Part shown: in pieces, positions 27,851 to 38,058 of the stretch
How positions within the stretch are numbered: the first letter of the stretch is position 1
Layout: the number at the start of each line of letters is the position of its first letter
Assembly (NCBI RefSeq): GCF_014750655.1
Contig: NZ_JABBXD010000004.1
Coordinates: forward strand, 204,845 to 268,844
Source of the DNA: Salinimonas profundi
GTDB lineage: Bacteria > Pseudomonadota > Gammaproteobacteria > Enterobacterales > Alteromonadaceae
Direction of reading: 5' to 3'
Length of the DNA: 64,000 bases
Made by a program: the position numbers and the translations under genes
Notes under the pieces: generated by a model
Database searches by the model: none
Told to the model about the DNA's origin: nothing
The model's input: the letters and a program-made list of their open reading frames with translations, nothing else

Positions 27851-28525
27851 GTGAAGCCCCCATCCACTCCCCCGACCAACATTGATGAGTTATTGCAGCG
27901 CTGTCAGCAGATTGCCGGTCTGTCGCTGGGTGAACTTGCCGGATTGGCCGCTATTCAGGTGCCGCAGAATTTACAGCGCCACAAAGGCTGGCAGGGCCAA
28001 CTACTGGAGCTCTGGCTGGGCGCAACCGCGGGTTCAAAACCCCAACAAGACTTCCCTGACCTGGGTGTTGAGTTAAAAACCATCCCCATAGACAGGCGCT
28101 GGCAGCCGCTGGAAACCACGTATGTTTGTTATGCCCCGTTAATGAATCCGCCCGGCGTAACATGGCATACCAGTAATGTGAGAAACAAGCTGGCACAGGT
28201 ATTATGGTTACCTGTTGAAGGCGACAGAGAAATTCCGGTCAGTGAGCGGCGCGTGGCAAACGGGTTTTTATGGACGCCTGGTGAAGATGAAGATGCGTTA
28301 CTGCAAAAAGACTGGGAAGAACTGACTGAAATGATTGTGTTGGGCCATGTTGAAAAAATCACTGCCCGACATGGCAATGCCCTCCACCTTCGGCCCAAAG
28401 CGGCGGACGGCAGCGTACTGACTGACGCGCTTGGCCCCGAAGGCCAGCGCATAAAAACCCGCCCAAGAGGGTTTTACTTACGCAAAACCTTCACCCAGAC
28501 CTTACTAATGCGAGCGTTCGGTTAA
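27851..28525 (+). CDS. mutH: DNA mismatch repair endonuclease MutH
   Basis: Nicks the unmethylated strand at hemimethylated GATC during mismatch repair. The DxnExK catalytic core is visible as PDLGVELK (Asp70, Glu74, Lys76), followed by [18 protein letters not shown]. 224 residues, GTG start at 27851. Its presence implies Dam-directed repair in this organism. It ends one base from the stop of the convergent membrane protein gene. Confidence 0.95.
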   Translation: MKPPSTPPTNIDELLQRCQQIAGLSLGELAGLAAIQVPQNLQRHKGWQGQLLELWLGATAGSKPQQDFPDLGVELKTIPIDRRWQPLETTYVCYAPLMNPPGVTWHTSNVRNKLAQVLWLPVEGDREIPVSERRVANGFLWTPGEDEDALLQKDWEELTEMIVLGHVEKITARHGNALHLRPKAADGSVLTDALGPEGQRIKTRPRGFYLRKTFTQTLLMRAFG

Positions 28526-28526
28526 T

Positions 28527-29525
28527 CTAGTCGTCCTGATGGCCGGGCTTCTCACCATGGGATGTTGACTGACTGGCTATGGCAAACTCACTGAAAGATT
28601 GCTTTTCCAGCAGTCGTGCTGCCAGGGCAAGCGTTGTGGCATCCACCTGCGCTTTTTCAGCCACCTCACTGATAGTCAGCGTGCGTATCGATGCAGCAGG
28701 ATACCGACTGATTACGCGCCATGCCTGACTCAGAGCCCGGCGCATGTCATCCTGCCCGGCGGTAGCCTCTTCCATCATGTGATAATCCAACACACACGGC
28801 GATGTGCGTTGCGGTACAGTCAGTAAATAGAATATGGCCAGCATAACCGTCGCCACCACCAGATCCAGTCCGGTTTGCCAGGCTACAATATGCAGAAAAC
28901 CAAATGTTACCGCCGTAACAAGCAAGATGCCTATCATGGTCAGTCCCACAGTGCTACCAAGCGCACCAGCCAGCCATTGCAGCCTGAATCTGGCGGGCGA
29001 GACAACCTGATCAGGCAAATGCTTGTGGTATTTTTGTACCAGCTCAGTCATCAGCAAACTGATAACCAATACCGCAAACCCGCTTACCATGGCGCTGACA
29101 TAAACCGGCCAGAAATCCAGTGGATGACCCACTGGTGTGGTCTCTATAATCATGTGTTTTTCAGCCAGCCCGGAAAACGCAAAGGGAAGCTGTATCAGCA
29201 TGCACAACAGTACAGGTATCCAGATCAGAAAACGGGTTCGCGAGCGTCTGGCGACTAACATAGGCTTCAGTGCACGATAATAGAGTGCCATCAACAATAC
29301 CGGCACCCAGTCAGTAGCACCGTAAAATATCGTCAGTGGCCCGTTTGTCAGCGCAATCACTTCATCCAGCAGGCATAACGGCCACACCAGCATTGCTATG
29401 TCTAACCAGATTTTGCTGGTGATAGCGTGACGCCGCATTAAGTAAACAGTAACACTTGCCAGCCACAAGATGCCCAGCACGATAATGCTGTATAAAATCC
29501 ATGGGTGTTTATCCGGCATCGTCAT
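28527..29525 (-). CDS. Polytopic membrane protein with short C-terminal AraC-like HTH
   Basis: 332 residues. Residues 1 to about 240 hold seven or eight hydrophobic segments. The cytoplasmic tail has LTISEVAEKAQVDATTLALAARLL then FSEFAIASQ, which follows the first helix-turn-helix of AraC regulators. The second HTH of a full AraC domain is missing, and the gene ends against mutH. It resembles membrane-embedded AraC-type regulators found in Alteromonas-like bacteria but appears cut down. It may be a degraded sensor, or one that works as an oligomer. Not assigned to a named family. Confidence 0.7.
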   Translation of the reverse strand: MTMPDKHPWILYSIIVLGILWLASVTVYLMRRHAITSKIWLDIAMLVWPLCLLDEVIALTNGPLTIFYGATDWVPVLLMALYYRALKPMLVARRSRTRFLIWIPVLLCMLIQLPFAFSGLAEKHMIIETTPVGHPLDFWPVYVSAMVSGFAVLVISLLMTELVQKYHKHLPDQVVSPARFRLQWLAGALGSTVGLTMIGILLVTAVTFGFLHIVAWQTGLDLVVATVMLAIFYLLTVPQRTSPCVLDYHMMEEATAGQDDMRRALSQAWRVISRYPAASIRTLTISEVAEKAQVDATTLALAARLLEKQSFSEFAIASQSTSHGEKPGHQDD

Positions 29526-29550
29526 TCCCTCGCTTCAGACTACTACCGGC

Positions 29551-31056
29551 TTACCAGTAAATATCGCCCTGCATACCCACTTTTCGGGTACGCTCCATCA
29601 CTTTAAGCAAATTCGCTTCTTTTTCAGTTATCCATTCTGCGATATCCCGCTGCTCCTGGGGATCAGCATCACCAATCATTGTCTTGAGCATCTGCAGGGC
29701 TTTTAATTCATCGATACCGGTCAGAATATCCAGCCAGGGGGCTCTGAATGCGTGGCGTTCGCCGCTGAATAAATCTGCCAGCAAAAAGCCGTTCCATAAT
29801 GTTTGACGTAACACGACTTCAATGGCCACATAATTGGCTGCGGCCATAGGCTGGGCAGGAGACATACTTTGCTGCACTGTCTGCCAGCCCTGCGACAGCC
29901 AGCCACGAGCATGCTCAGTCACTGGCATCTGCGAGGTAGTCGACTCGTTCTGCCACGGTTTTTCGGTGAGCAGGCGGGTCACAGACAGTTTGATCGCGGT
30001 CGATTCGGTGGAGTGCATCAGCGTTTCAGGATCATGGGCGTGAATAAGGCCGGCTTTGCGTCCCTGCAGATAACTTTGCAATGAGGGGTAGCGGCTCAGA
30101 CACTTATTGAACAGACTTTTTTTAGATACCACATGACGCAGACTTTGTAAGTCTTCCTGCCACGCCCACTGTGGGACATACGCCATCAACTGCTTGTGCA
30201 GTTCAAGCATTTGTGGGCACTGCAAGACAGGCAGGTAAAGCGATACCGCCTGCAACAGCAAGCGGATACTGACGGTTACCTCAGCCAATACTTTAGCCGA
30301 GCCGGTTTGCAGAAATAAATGTTCATGGTACTGCCAGTGTGACAGCGCCTGTTGTGCGGCGGCCATAAAGGCGGTTTGGGTTGACGCATCGTCAGGCAAC
30401 GCGAGAAAGTCCGGCAAGGCAGACACCGCAGGAGATATACCATTTAGCAACTGATATCCCTGCGCCGCTTTAGATACATCGCTCACCCGCACAGGTAATA
30501 TACTGTTAATGATATCAGCAATATCGAACAGAGGCGGTACCTCGCCCTCTTTCATTTCCAGCTCAACTTCATTTATTGCTGATCGCGCCTTGCTGGTAAA
30601 TGCTTCACCCTCATCCAGTACCACTTCAACCTTACTGCCATTATGCGTAATATCAATAGCATGGCGCGTGAAGTGAGTGGAGAACTGCTGCTCCAGCGAT
30701 TTATTCAGCGCTGACGCGTTCACACCTTTTGGCCAGACTTTTTTGTCAAATAAAGTCAGATCCGGGGTAGCCTCTTCCAGCGCAACATTGTACTCAGCCC
30801 GCTCGTGAAGTCCGCCACGCACTGCGCCCTGGGTTTTCAGCGTCTGTTCAAACTGGCCATTATTGCCCCGCACTCTGAACCCCATTTTGTGGGTCTGGAA
30901 ATCGTGATCCGGTGTATCGTAATAGTCATTTTGCAGCGACATATGGTGCGGCGCGGACACGGTCATCCCTAATTGCTTTAATGCCGGGACCACTTTTTCC
31001 AGGAAGTCATTGAGTGTGTTGTGACGGGAAACAAATTTTAATTCAATTTCAGTCAT
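29551..31056 (-). CDS. ygiF: CYTH-CHAD inorganic triphosphatase (YgiF-like)
   Basis: 501 residues from the ATG at 31054-31056 (MTEIELKFVS), which gives the CYTH signature ExExK (Glu3, Glu5, Lys7) at the right place; an upstream start would add 14 residues without homology. CYTH (1 to about 200) is the tunnel-fold triphosphatase; the rest is a helical CHAD domain that typically binds polyphosphate. E. coli YgiF hydrolyses inorganic triphosphate. It is divergent from ygiM, the same pairing as in E. coli. Confidence 0.88.
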   Translation of the reverse strand: MTEIELKFVSRHNTLNDFLEKVVPALKQLGMTVSAPHHMSLQNDYYDTPDHDFQTHKMGFRVRGNNGQFEQTLKTQGAVRGGLHERAEYNVALEEATPDLTLFDKKVWPKGVNASALNKSLEQQFSTHFTRHAIDITHNGSKVEVVLDEGEAFTSKARSAINEVELEMKEGEVPPLFDIADIINSILPVRVSDVSKAAQGYQLLNGISPAVSALPDFLALPDDASTQTAFMAAAQQALSHWQYHEHLFLQTGSAKVLAEVTVSIRLLLQAVSLYLPVLQCPQMLELHKQLMAYVPQWAWQEDLQSLRHVVSKKSLFNKCLSRYPSLQSYLQGRKAGLIHAHDPETLMHSTESTAIKLSVTRLLTEKPWQNESTTSQMPVTEHARGWLSQGWQTVQQSMSPAQPMAAANYVAIEVVLRQTLWNGFLLADLFSGERHAFRAPWLDILTGIDELKALQMLKTMIGDADPQEQRDIAEWITEKEANLLKVMERTRKVGMQGDIYW

Positions 31057-31281
31057 GAAATACGATAGGGCAAGATGAGGATGACAAGTGTCAGTCACCT
31101 TACCCGCGAGACAGCCTTATGGCAATGGATAGTCTTTGTTTTTATCAAATTCCGCTTAACCTTCACGCACAGGCGCGTTAAAGTAAGCGATTAATCGTCC
31201 GGGGTAAGCGGCATGATGCTTGCCTCTAATTTTCACAGTCTCTAACATCCCTTGTTGGATCAATACGTTTACGGATACTTT

Positions 31282-31887
31282 ATGTTTCGAAAGTGGCTCG
31301 CGCTGGTAATGGTCGCGTTTTCGTTCCAGGCATTTGGCCTGCAGGATACTCCGGACATGGAACCGTCCTCATCACATTATATTAAAGATGAACTGTATAT
31401 TTTTATGCATTCCGGTGCAGGCAGAAACTATCGCATTTTAGGTAGCGTTGAAGCCGGTACACCCATCACAATTCTGGACAATAATCGTGATGCGGAATTC
31501 ATGAAAATTAAAGAACACACAGAGGGCCGCACTGGCTGGGTGGAAAGCCGCTTTGTAACAGATGAAATGTCTCGTGCAGAGCAACTGCCTATTATCTCTC
31601 AGCGCTTGGCCGATAGTCAGGCCAGCTTACAGGGATTACAATCAGAAAACGGCCGTCTTAAGCAACAGCTTAGCAGTGCCAGACGTGAACTGAACGAGCT
31701 GAAAACACAAACTGATTCACAGGCCAGAGAAATCAAACAACTGTCTTCTACACTGGAAAACCAGGAAAAAGACGAGATGGTGAAGTGGTTTACCCGTGGC
31801 GGTATGGTAGCAGGTGCAGGCGTATTGCTTGGTGTCATCCTGACATTCCTGCCTAAAAAACGTGGCCGAAACAGCGAGTGGGTGTAG
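31282..31887 (+). CDS. ygiM: SH3-domain envelope protein YgiM (TIGR04211 type)
   Basis: 201 residues from ATG 31282 (FRKWLALVMVAFSFQAFG signal). A bacterial SH3 domain (about 28-95) has YIFMHSGAGRNYRILGSVEAG and GRTGWVESRFV. A coiled coil follows (about 105-165), then a single C-terminal membrane segment (VAGAGVLLGVILTFL) and a basic end. This order is that of YgiM/TIGR04211. Periplasmic with a C-terminal anchor. Function poorly known. Divergent from ygiF. Confidence 0.88.
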   Translation: MFRKWLALVMVAFSFQAFGLQDTPDMEPSSSHYIKDELYIFMHSGAGRNYRILGSVEAGTPITILDNNRDAEFMKIKEHTEGRTGWVESRFVTDEMSRAEQLPIISQRLADSQASLQGLQSENGRLKQQLSSARRELNELKTQTDSQAREIKQLSSTLENQEKDEMVKWFTRGGMVAGAGVLLGVILTFLPKKRGRNSEWV

Positions 31888-32020
31888 TTATCAGAAGTAT
31901 AAAATGCGCATGATTGCGACATCTTCGTTGTGAAACTACTATCTCTTGTCGTGTAAAGTGTTGCTATAAACGCACACTTTTTATCATGCGATATCACGTT
32001 TTATATTCTGCTGTATAAAA

Positions 32021-32044
32021 AAACCCGGCGCTATGGCCGGGTTT
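32021..32044. terminator. Bidirectional terminator ygiM / putA
   Basis: Stem AAACCCGGC (32021-32029) pairs with GCCGGGTTT (32036-32044). Read leftward it is followed by seven T, so it is strong for putA; read rightward the tail is TTTCTTCTTTC. Confidence 0.9.
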
Positions 32045-32067
32045 CTTCTTTCTGTCTAAGGTGATGA

Positions 32068-35000
32068 TTACTCATCTTCCTCCACCAATGTCATCAGTGA
32101 AGTATTCCCTCCTGATGCAGTGGTATCAATACTGATTGCCTTTTCTGTCACCAGACGCTGAATCAGATTGTCATTATACTCAGCGGTGATAACCGGAATG
32201 ATTGCACCGCCTTCCCGTGATGCCAGCATCGCGGAAATCTGCGCAGTTCGTTCGGTTTGAGAATCAACCACAACCCCTGCCAGGTCTTCATCCATCAGCA
32301 GTGCGCCAAGATGTTCAAGTTTTGCTACCTGGAACACCCCTTTAGGTGCGCCAGTATCATTGAACTTCTTCTGGAACGCTTTGGCTTCTTCGTAAAACAA
32401 ATCAGAAACCACAGACACAACAACGTTACCCGTAGCCAGTGCTGTTACAATCGACAATGTCCAGTATTCAAAGGTAACGCCTTTGTCAGCAAAACAAACC
32501 AGAATGCCGCGAGGTTCCAGATACAGCTTGTTAGATTCTCCCGTAGGTCCTGGTAATACTGTGGGCTTGGACATCTTTTTATCGACATCAATCAGCTGCT
32601 GACGACTGGTGGCAAGCGTGCGATTCAAGTCATCGGCCAGCTCATCCACAATGTCGACCTTGGCGATTTTTGCCAGCAACTGGCGTACCGCAGAGATACG
32701 ATCATTAAGTGGTGTATGACGCCACTTGGCCTGAACTTCCAGCGCCTGATCCATCAGCTTCGCGGCTTTTTTCGAGGCACTATCATCACTGACCAGTTTC
32801 TCATCCAGGTGTTCCATATCGTCTACTTTAGATGGTTTCGGTGTTGCCCGCTCCATCATCAGACGCGGCAGATAGTTAGGACCACCTGCTTTTGGACCAG
32901 TACCTGATAGGCCACGACCACCAAACGGCTGCACGCCAACAATGGCACCAATCATATTTCGGTTGATATAAACGTTACCGGCGCGACTAAGCGCGGCAAG
33001 TTCATAGGCACGATCTTCGATGCGCGAGTGAATGCCCATTGTCAGACCATAACCAGTGCTGTTGATCTTATCTACCACACCTTCAATTTCATCGCCTTTG
33101 AAGCGAATGATATGAATAACAGGGCCGAAGGTTTCCTGTTCAAGGACATCAATGCCTTCAATTTCGTACAATGTTGGTGGATAGAATGTCGCGTTATCCA
33201 CGCCTTCAGGTAACTTGCACTGATGCAGCAACTTACCGTGATCCTTCATGTACTCTTCGTGTTTGGTCAGGCTGTCCAGCGCTTTCTGGTCAATCACCGG
33301 GCCGACGTCAGTACGCAAATATAGTGGGTCACCGATGTGCAGTTCCTGCATCGCACCAATCAGCATCTCAGTCAGCTTGTCTGCAATATCTTCCTGCACA
33401 TAAAGTACACGTAATGCAGAGCAGCGCTGACCGGCACTCTGGAAGCCCGAATGCACGATGTCATCAATGACCTGCTCAGGCAGCGCTGTCGAATCAACGA
33501 TCATGCAGTTCTGACCACCTGTTTCGGCAATAAGCGGTACCTGCTCGCCGCCACGCGACGCCAGTGTCTGTGAAATCATGGTCCCGGTTTGCGTTGAACC
33601 GGTGAACATCACTGCTTTAATACGCTCATCAGGAAGCAGCGTTTCACCCACGCCTTTACCCGGGCAAATCAGCAATTGCAGTGCATCATCAGGTAAACCT
33701 ACCGAGCGCATAATCTCAATACAACGGCGGGCAATAATACTGGTTTGCTCTGCTGGCTTGGCGATAACGGTATTACCGGTAACCAGCGCTGCAGCTAGCT
33801 GGCCGGTGAAAATCGCCAGAGGGAAGTTCCATGGAGAGATACACAATACCACACCACGTGGCACTAAACGCTGATCTTCATCCAGTTCACGGGCTCTTGC
33901 CGCATAATAGCGTAAGAAGTCGACGGCTTCACGCACCTCATCAATGCCATCCTGAGCCACTTTACCGGCTTCGCGGATACAGATTGCAATGAGTTCGCCC
34001 ATGTGGCGTTCCAATGCGTAGGCGGTACGTTCTAAAATCTCGGCACGCTCTTCAACCGAGCGTTTTGCCCAGGATTCAAATCCGTCTGCAGTGATATCCA
34101 GCGCTTTGCGCATATCGTCTTCAGTGGCGTACTGGTGATAGCCAACAATATCGCTGTTATCAGCCGGGTTTCTTACTGCCGTACCGCCTTCAGGAATGTC
34201 GCTTTCCTGCATGGAATAAAATTTATTCCACTTATCCAGTTCGTGTGACAGTGCATTAACGGCAATATCGTCAGTAAGATCCAGACCATGTGAATTAAGG
34301 CGCTCATCACCATATAACTCACGAGGAAGCTTAATCTGATGATTATAACGATTCTTAAGGCGCTGAGTTTTCTCTACCGGATCTTCCAGCAATGACTCAA
34401 CCGGTTTTTCATCATCTACAATTGCATTAACAAACGAAGAGTTAGCACCGTTTTCTAACAAGCGGCGAACCAGGTAGGCCAGCAGATCTTCATGATCGCC
34501 CACTGGCGCATAAACGCGGCACTGGATTTTATCTTCGCTGACTACCTGATCATAGAGGGTATCACCCATGCCATGGAGACATTGGAATTCGAATCCGTTT
34601 TTATCGCCGCCTGCCAATTCCAGAATAACTGAAGCCGTATAGGCGTTATGCGTGGCAAACTGAGGATACAGCGTATCGCGATAATCTAACAAACGGTTAG
34701 CACAGGCATGATAAGACACATCGGTTGAAGATTTGCGCGTAAAGACCGGGAAGGTATCAACCCCCGCTTGCTGACTGAGTTTAATTTCAGTGTCCCAGTA
34801 AGCACCTTTAACCAGACGTACCATCATCGTACGACCAGTATCTTCAGTCAGTTTGCGCAGCCAGTCGATAACGTGTAATCCACGCTTTTGATAAGCCTGA
34901 ACGGCTACACCAAAACCGGTCCAGCCTTCCAGCTCTTCATCACGAAATACTTTTTCAATGATATCCAGAGAAACGTCAAGGCGGTCGGCTTCTTCCGCGT

Positions 35001-35871
35001 CCACGGTCAGCTTGATGTTATAGTCCTTTGCCAGCAAACACAGCGCCTTTAATTTCGGTGGAATTTCTTCCATTATCCTTTCACGCTGCAGGGGCTCGAA
35101 ACGTGGATGCAGTGCAGACAATTTTACTGAAATACCGGGTGACTTCTTCGGACCGCGACCATCGCCCGCCTTTCCAATTACCTTGATGGCTTTTTCATAA
35201 GCATCATAAAAGCGTTCAGCATCTCTCATGGTCCGGGCAGCTTCACCCAGCATGTCGTAGGAATAAACGTAGCCTTTTTTCTCTTTCTCTTTAGCCCGCT
35301 CGACCGCATCTTCGATGGTTTCACCCATAACAAACTGACGGCCCATCACGCGCATCGCCAAGTTCATGGAGCGGCGAATAACCGGTTCTCCCAGACGACC
35401 CAAAGTGCGTTTAAGCAGACCAAACTGTTCGCTCTTGCGTTTATCTGCATAGTTCACCATGTTGCCTGTCAATAACAGGCCCCAGGCCGATGCGTTTACG
35501 AATAATGATTCTGAGTTGCCCAGGTGCGGAGTCCATTTACCTTGTGAAAGCTTATCGCGGATTAATGCATCCTGTGTTTCTTCATCTGGAACACGCAGGA
35601 GCGCTTCGGCCAGACACATTAATACGACACCTTCGGCCGTAGATAATGAGTATTCATTTAATAGCGCATCGATACCACCATGACCTTCCTGCTCACGGCG
35701 AATTTTAAGCACCATTTTACGGGCTCTTTCCCAGGCGCGTGAACGGGCACGGGGATTAACTTCGGCAATAGGAAGAATTTGATCGATAGCCACCGATTCG
35801 TCAATCCGGTAGTGATCGCGAATGCGCTGGCGAATAGAAGATAGGGTATTTAGGTCTTCGTTAGTTAGCAT
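32068..35871 (-). CDS. putA: Bifunctional proline dehydrogenase / glutamate semialdehyde dehydrogenase PutA
   Basis: Oxidises proline to glutamate in two steps. 1267 residues. FAD-linked proline dehydrogenase barrel (about 190-520, including LTVDAEEADRLDVS and MMVRLVKGAYWDTEIK). Aldehyde dehydrogenase (about 570-1050) with SPWNFPLAIFTGQLAAALV, FTGSTQTG, ETGGQN and catalytic Cys in SAGQRCSALRVLYV. A further C-terminal domain of about 200 residues is typical of long PutA. No ribbon-helix-helix DNA-binding domain is present at the N-terminus (starts LTNEDLNTLSSIRQRIRDHY), so it is unlikely to repress its own gene. Monocistronic. Confidence 0.97.
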   Translation of the reverse strand: MLTNEDLNTLSSIRQRIRDHYRIDESVAIDQILPIAEVNPRARSRAWERARKMVLKIRREQEGHGGIDALLNEYSLSTAEGVVLMCLAEALLRVPDEETQDALIRDKLSQGKWTPHLGNSESLFVNASAWGLLLTGNMVNYADKRKSEQFGLLKRTLGRLGEPVIRRSMNLAMRVMGRQFVMGETIEDAVERAKEKEKKGYVYSYDMLGEAARTMRDAERFYDAYEKAIKVIGKAGDGRGPKKSPGISVKLSALHPRFEPLQRERIMEEIPPKLKALCLLAKDYNIKLTVDAEEADRLDVSLDIIEKVFRDEELEGWTGFGVAVQAYQKRGLHVIDWLRKLTEDTGRTMMVRLVKGAYWDTEIKLSQQAGVDTFPVFTRKSSTDVSYHACANRLLDYRDTLYPQFATHNAYTASVILELAGGDKNGFEFQCLHGMGDTLYDQVVSEDKIQCRVYAPVGDHEDLLAYLVRRLLENGANSSFVNAIVDDEKPVESLLEDPVEKTQRLKNRYNHQIKLPRELYGDERLNSHGLDLTDDIAVNALSHELDKWNKFYSMQESDIPEGGTAVRNPADNSDIVGYHQYATEDDMRKALDITADGFESWAKRSVEERAEILERTAYALERHMGELIAICIREAGKVAQDGIDEVREAVDFLRYYAARARELDEDQRLVPRGVVLCISPWNFPLAIFTGQLAAALVTGNTVIAKPAEQTSIIARRCIEIMRSVGLPDDALQLLICPGKGVGETLLPDERIKAVMFTGSTQTGTMISQTLASRGGEQVPLIAETGGQNCMIVDSTALPEQVIDDIVHSGFQSAGQRCSALRVLYVQEDIADKLTEMLIGAMQELHIGDPLYLRTDVGPVIDQKALDSLTKHEEYMKDHGKLLHQCKLPEGVDNATFYPPTLYEIEGIDVLEQETFGPVIHIIRFKGDEIEGVVDKINSTGYGLTMGIHSRIEDRAYELAALSRAGNVYINRNMIGAIVGVQPFGGRGLSGTGPKAGGPNYLPRLMMERATPKPSKVDDMEHLDEKLVSDDSASKKAAKLMDQALEVQAKWRHTPLNDRISAVRQLLAKIAKVDIVDELADDLNRTLATSRQQLIDVDKKMSKPTVLPGPTGESNKLYLEPRGILVCFADKGVTFEYWTLSIVTALATGNVVVSVVSDLFYEEAKAFQKKFNDTGAPKGVFQVAKLEHLGALLMDEDLAGVVVDSQTERTAQISAMLASREGGAIIPVITAEYNDNLIQRLVTEKAISIDTTASGGNTSLMTLVEEDE

Positions 35872-36561
35872 TGCTCGCCTTACTAGTAATAATGTTTAAA
35901 ATTACAGCGTGTTCGCAAAGCACACCCTTCGATAAATTGCATACAATGCAAGCGAAATCGAATACGTCCACTTTTTGATCGCTTGTTGCCCTTTTAACTG
36001 CTGCGAGAAGGTAAGAGATCAGCTTCACCGCCCCATTTTGCGGATACTAGCATAAAAGGATTAGACGCCAACAACCCTTACACAAAAGGCATTAGCACAG
36101 GGGAGAGCACGTAAACTTTATACGGGTAAGTAACCTTTGGTTACTACAAATAATTGATGTTGAGATTTTTCACACCTGGCATTTCTACTTTTTTATTTTT
36201 AAAAATACGAAGGTTCTCAGTAGTTTCGTGGGTTCTGACCGCGTGTATATCCTAAAAGCGGTTTTCTCATGTCTGGTTGTAGTGGTTTTAATTGTGTAAA
36301 TCTGAGCCAATTCGGTCACATCGTCTCATCATGTTGCCTGCTCCAAAAACGCTATTATCAGCGATGAAATACCAATATTTCAGGTCGAATAACTGTATTA
36401 ACTTTTTAAAAATTTTTCTGTTCATACGGATTTTTGCGCTTATTGTTGGTATGTGTGCCGCGCCCATGTAAACTGGCACGATAAAGATGTACCGGTCAGG
36501 ACATATCTGTCCCGGGCGATTACGGCTACGACGTTGCGCTGACAAATAACAGGTTATTACT
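35872..36561. other. Long intergenic region putA / ftsB
   Basis: 690 bases without a supported gene. It must hold the divergent promoters. A perfect hairpin AGTAACC-TTT-GGTTACT lies at 36129-36145, AT-rich flanks lie at 36180-36240, and a candidate ftsB promoter is listed separately. No RNA gene was recognised. Confidence 0.5.
36446..36474 (+). promoter_or_regulatory. Candidate ftsB operon promoter
   Basis: TTGGTA (36446-36451) and TAAACT (36469-36474) with a 17-base spacer, about 90 bases before the ftsB GTG. Consensus match only. Confidence 0.35.
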
Positions 36562-36852
36562 GTGTTGAAGGAAAAATGGGTGCCTCTGGTATTACTGGTC
36601 CTGCTGGGTTTATTGCAGTATCGGTTGTGGCTTGGCAAAAACAGCATTGTCGATTACATGGCACTTAAAGAAGACGTGCAGCGTCAATCATTGCAAAACG
36701 CGAATCTTGAGCAGCGTAATGCCCTGCTTCAGGCAGACATCAGCGATCTTAAGATTGGTCTTGAGGCAATAGAAGAACGGGCCAGAAACGAACTGGGACT
36801 GATAAAAGAGGGGGAGACTTTCTACCGGATCCTCCCCGCAGAACAGCAGTAA
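36562..36852 (+). CDS. ftsB: Cell division protein FtsB
   Basis: 96 residues, GTG start. One N-terminal membrane segment (7-22, [17 protein letters not shown]) then a periplasmic coiled coil (about 30-75) ending in [19 protein letters not shown], the FtsB signature. Part of the FtsQLB divisome complex. First gene of the ftsB-ispD-ispF-truD-surE-pcm chain; two bases before ispD. Confidence 0.95.
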   Translation: MLKEKWVPLVLLVLLGLLQYRLWLGKNSIVDYMALKEDVQRQSLQNANLEQRNALLQADISDLKIGLEAIEERARNELGLIKEGETFYRILPAEQQ

Positions 36853-36854
36853 CT

Positions 36855-37574
36855 ATGAACCATCCAGAAATTTACGCCGTTGTACCGGCCGCGGGAATCG
36901 GTAGCCGAATGCAGGCTGACCGGCCTAAACAATATTTGACTATCGCCGGCAAAACGATATTAGAACATACCCTTGAGACGCTCATTAGCCATCCGGATAT
37001 TCATCGCGTTATCATTGCTATCAGTCCAAGCGATGAATATTTCAGCACATTACCGGTGAGCCAGGCCCAATGGCTTACCGTAGTGGCCGGCGGTCACGAT
37101 CGGGCAACGTCCGTGCAAAACGGGCTTGCAGCGCTACCTGAGCAAAGTTGGGCGTTGGTCCATGATGCTGCGCGTCCATGCTTATCCCATGCTGACATTA
37201 CCACCCTATTGGGTGTGATCAGTGATGATACGCAGACCGGTGGTATTCTTGCCAGCCCGGTACGCGACACCATGAAGCGCGCTACGAAAACCGGTTCCGG
37301 TGCACTAAATGTGTCTCACACAGAGTGTCGCGATAATCTGTGGCATGCACTTACCCCTCAGCTTTTTAATACCGGCGTGCTGCGCAATGCACTGGTACAG
37401 GGGATCGCTGCCGGCGCAACAATCACCGATGAGGCCTCTGCCATGGAGGCTCAGGGGCATCAGGTAAGATTAATCGAAGGCAATCCAGCCAATATAAAAA
37501 TAACACGGCCTGCCGACTTACCGCTGGCCGCGTTTTATCTTTCAGAACAAGCATCCAAACAGAATAAAAGGTAG
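36855..37574 (+). CDS. ispD: MEP cytidylyltransferase IspD
   Basis: Third step of the MEP isoprenoid pathway, joining CTP to methylerythritol phosphate. The N-terminal nucleotide loop [19 protein letters not shown] is intact, with [14 protein letters not shown] and [19 protein letters not shown] further on. 239 residues. Sits 4 bases before ispF, the enzyme two steps later. Confidence 0.97.
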   Translation: MNHPEIYAVVPAAGIGSRMQADRPKQYLTIAGKTILEHTLETLISHPDIHRVIIAISPSDEYFSTLPVSQAQWLTVVAGGHDRATSVQNGLAALPEQSWALVHDAARPCLSHADITTLLGVISDDTQTGGILASPVRDTMKRATKTGSGALNVSHTECRDNLWHALTPQLFNTGVLRNALVQGIAAGATITDEASAMEAQGHQVRLIEGNPANIKITRPADLPLAAFYLSEQASKQNKR

Positions 37575-37578
37575 CACT

Positions 37579-38058
37579 ATGCGAATTGGTCACGGCTATG
37601 ATGTACACAAATTCGGTGGCGATGGCCCCATAGTCATTGGCGGAATGACTATCGCTCACGAACAGGGGTTATTAGCCCACTCCGATGGCGATGTGCTGCT
37701 ACATGCATTATGCGATGCAATTTTAGGCGCCGCTGCGTTGGGTGATATTGGCAAACATTTTCCTGATACTGATGATGCCTACGCAGGTGCCGACAGCCGC
37801 GAGCTTCTGCGCCATGTGATGAAAGTGATTGAGGCAAAAGGCTACAAACTTGGCAATGCTGACATGACAATTGTTGCACAGGCGCCAAAAATGGCGCCGC
37901 ACATTGATGCGATGCGCGAACATATTGCGCAGGATTGTCGGGTTGACGCTGATGCGATAAATGTTAAAGCAACCACCACTGAAAAGCTGGGATTTGCCGG
38001 ACGCAAAGAAGGCATAGCGGCACACGCCGTGGTTCTGTTAGATAAAGTGGCCCGCTAA
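37579..38058 (+). CDS. ispF: MECDP synthase IspF
   Basis: Makes the cyclic diphosphate of the MEP pathway. Metal ligands Asp8 and His10 (GHGYDVHKF) and the [19 protein letters not shown] segment with the third ligand His are present. 159 residues. Its TAA overlaps the truD ATG by one base. Confidence 0.97.
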   Translation: MRIGHGYDVHKFGGDGPIVIGGMTIAHEQGLLAHSDGDVLLHALCDAILGAAALGDIGKHFPDTDDAYAGADSRELLRHVMKVIEAKGYKLGNADMTIVAQAPKMAPHIDAMREHIAQDCRVDADAINVKATTTEKLGFAGRKEGIAAHAVVLLDKVAR

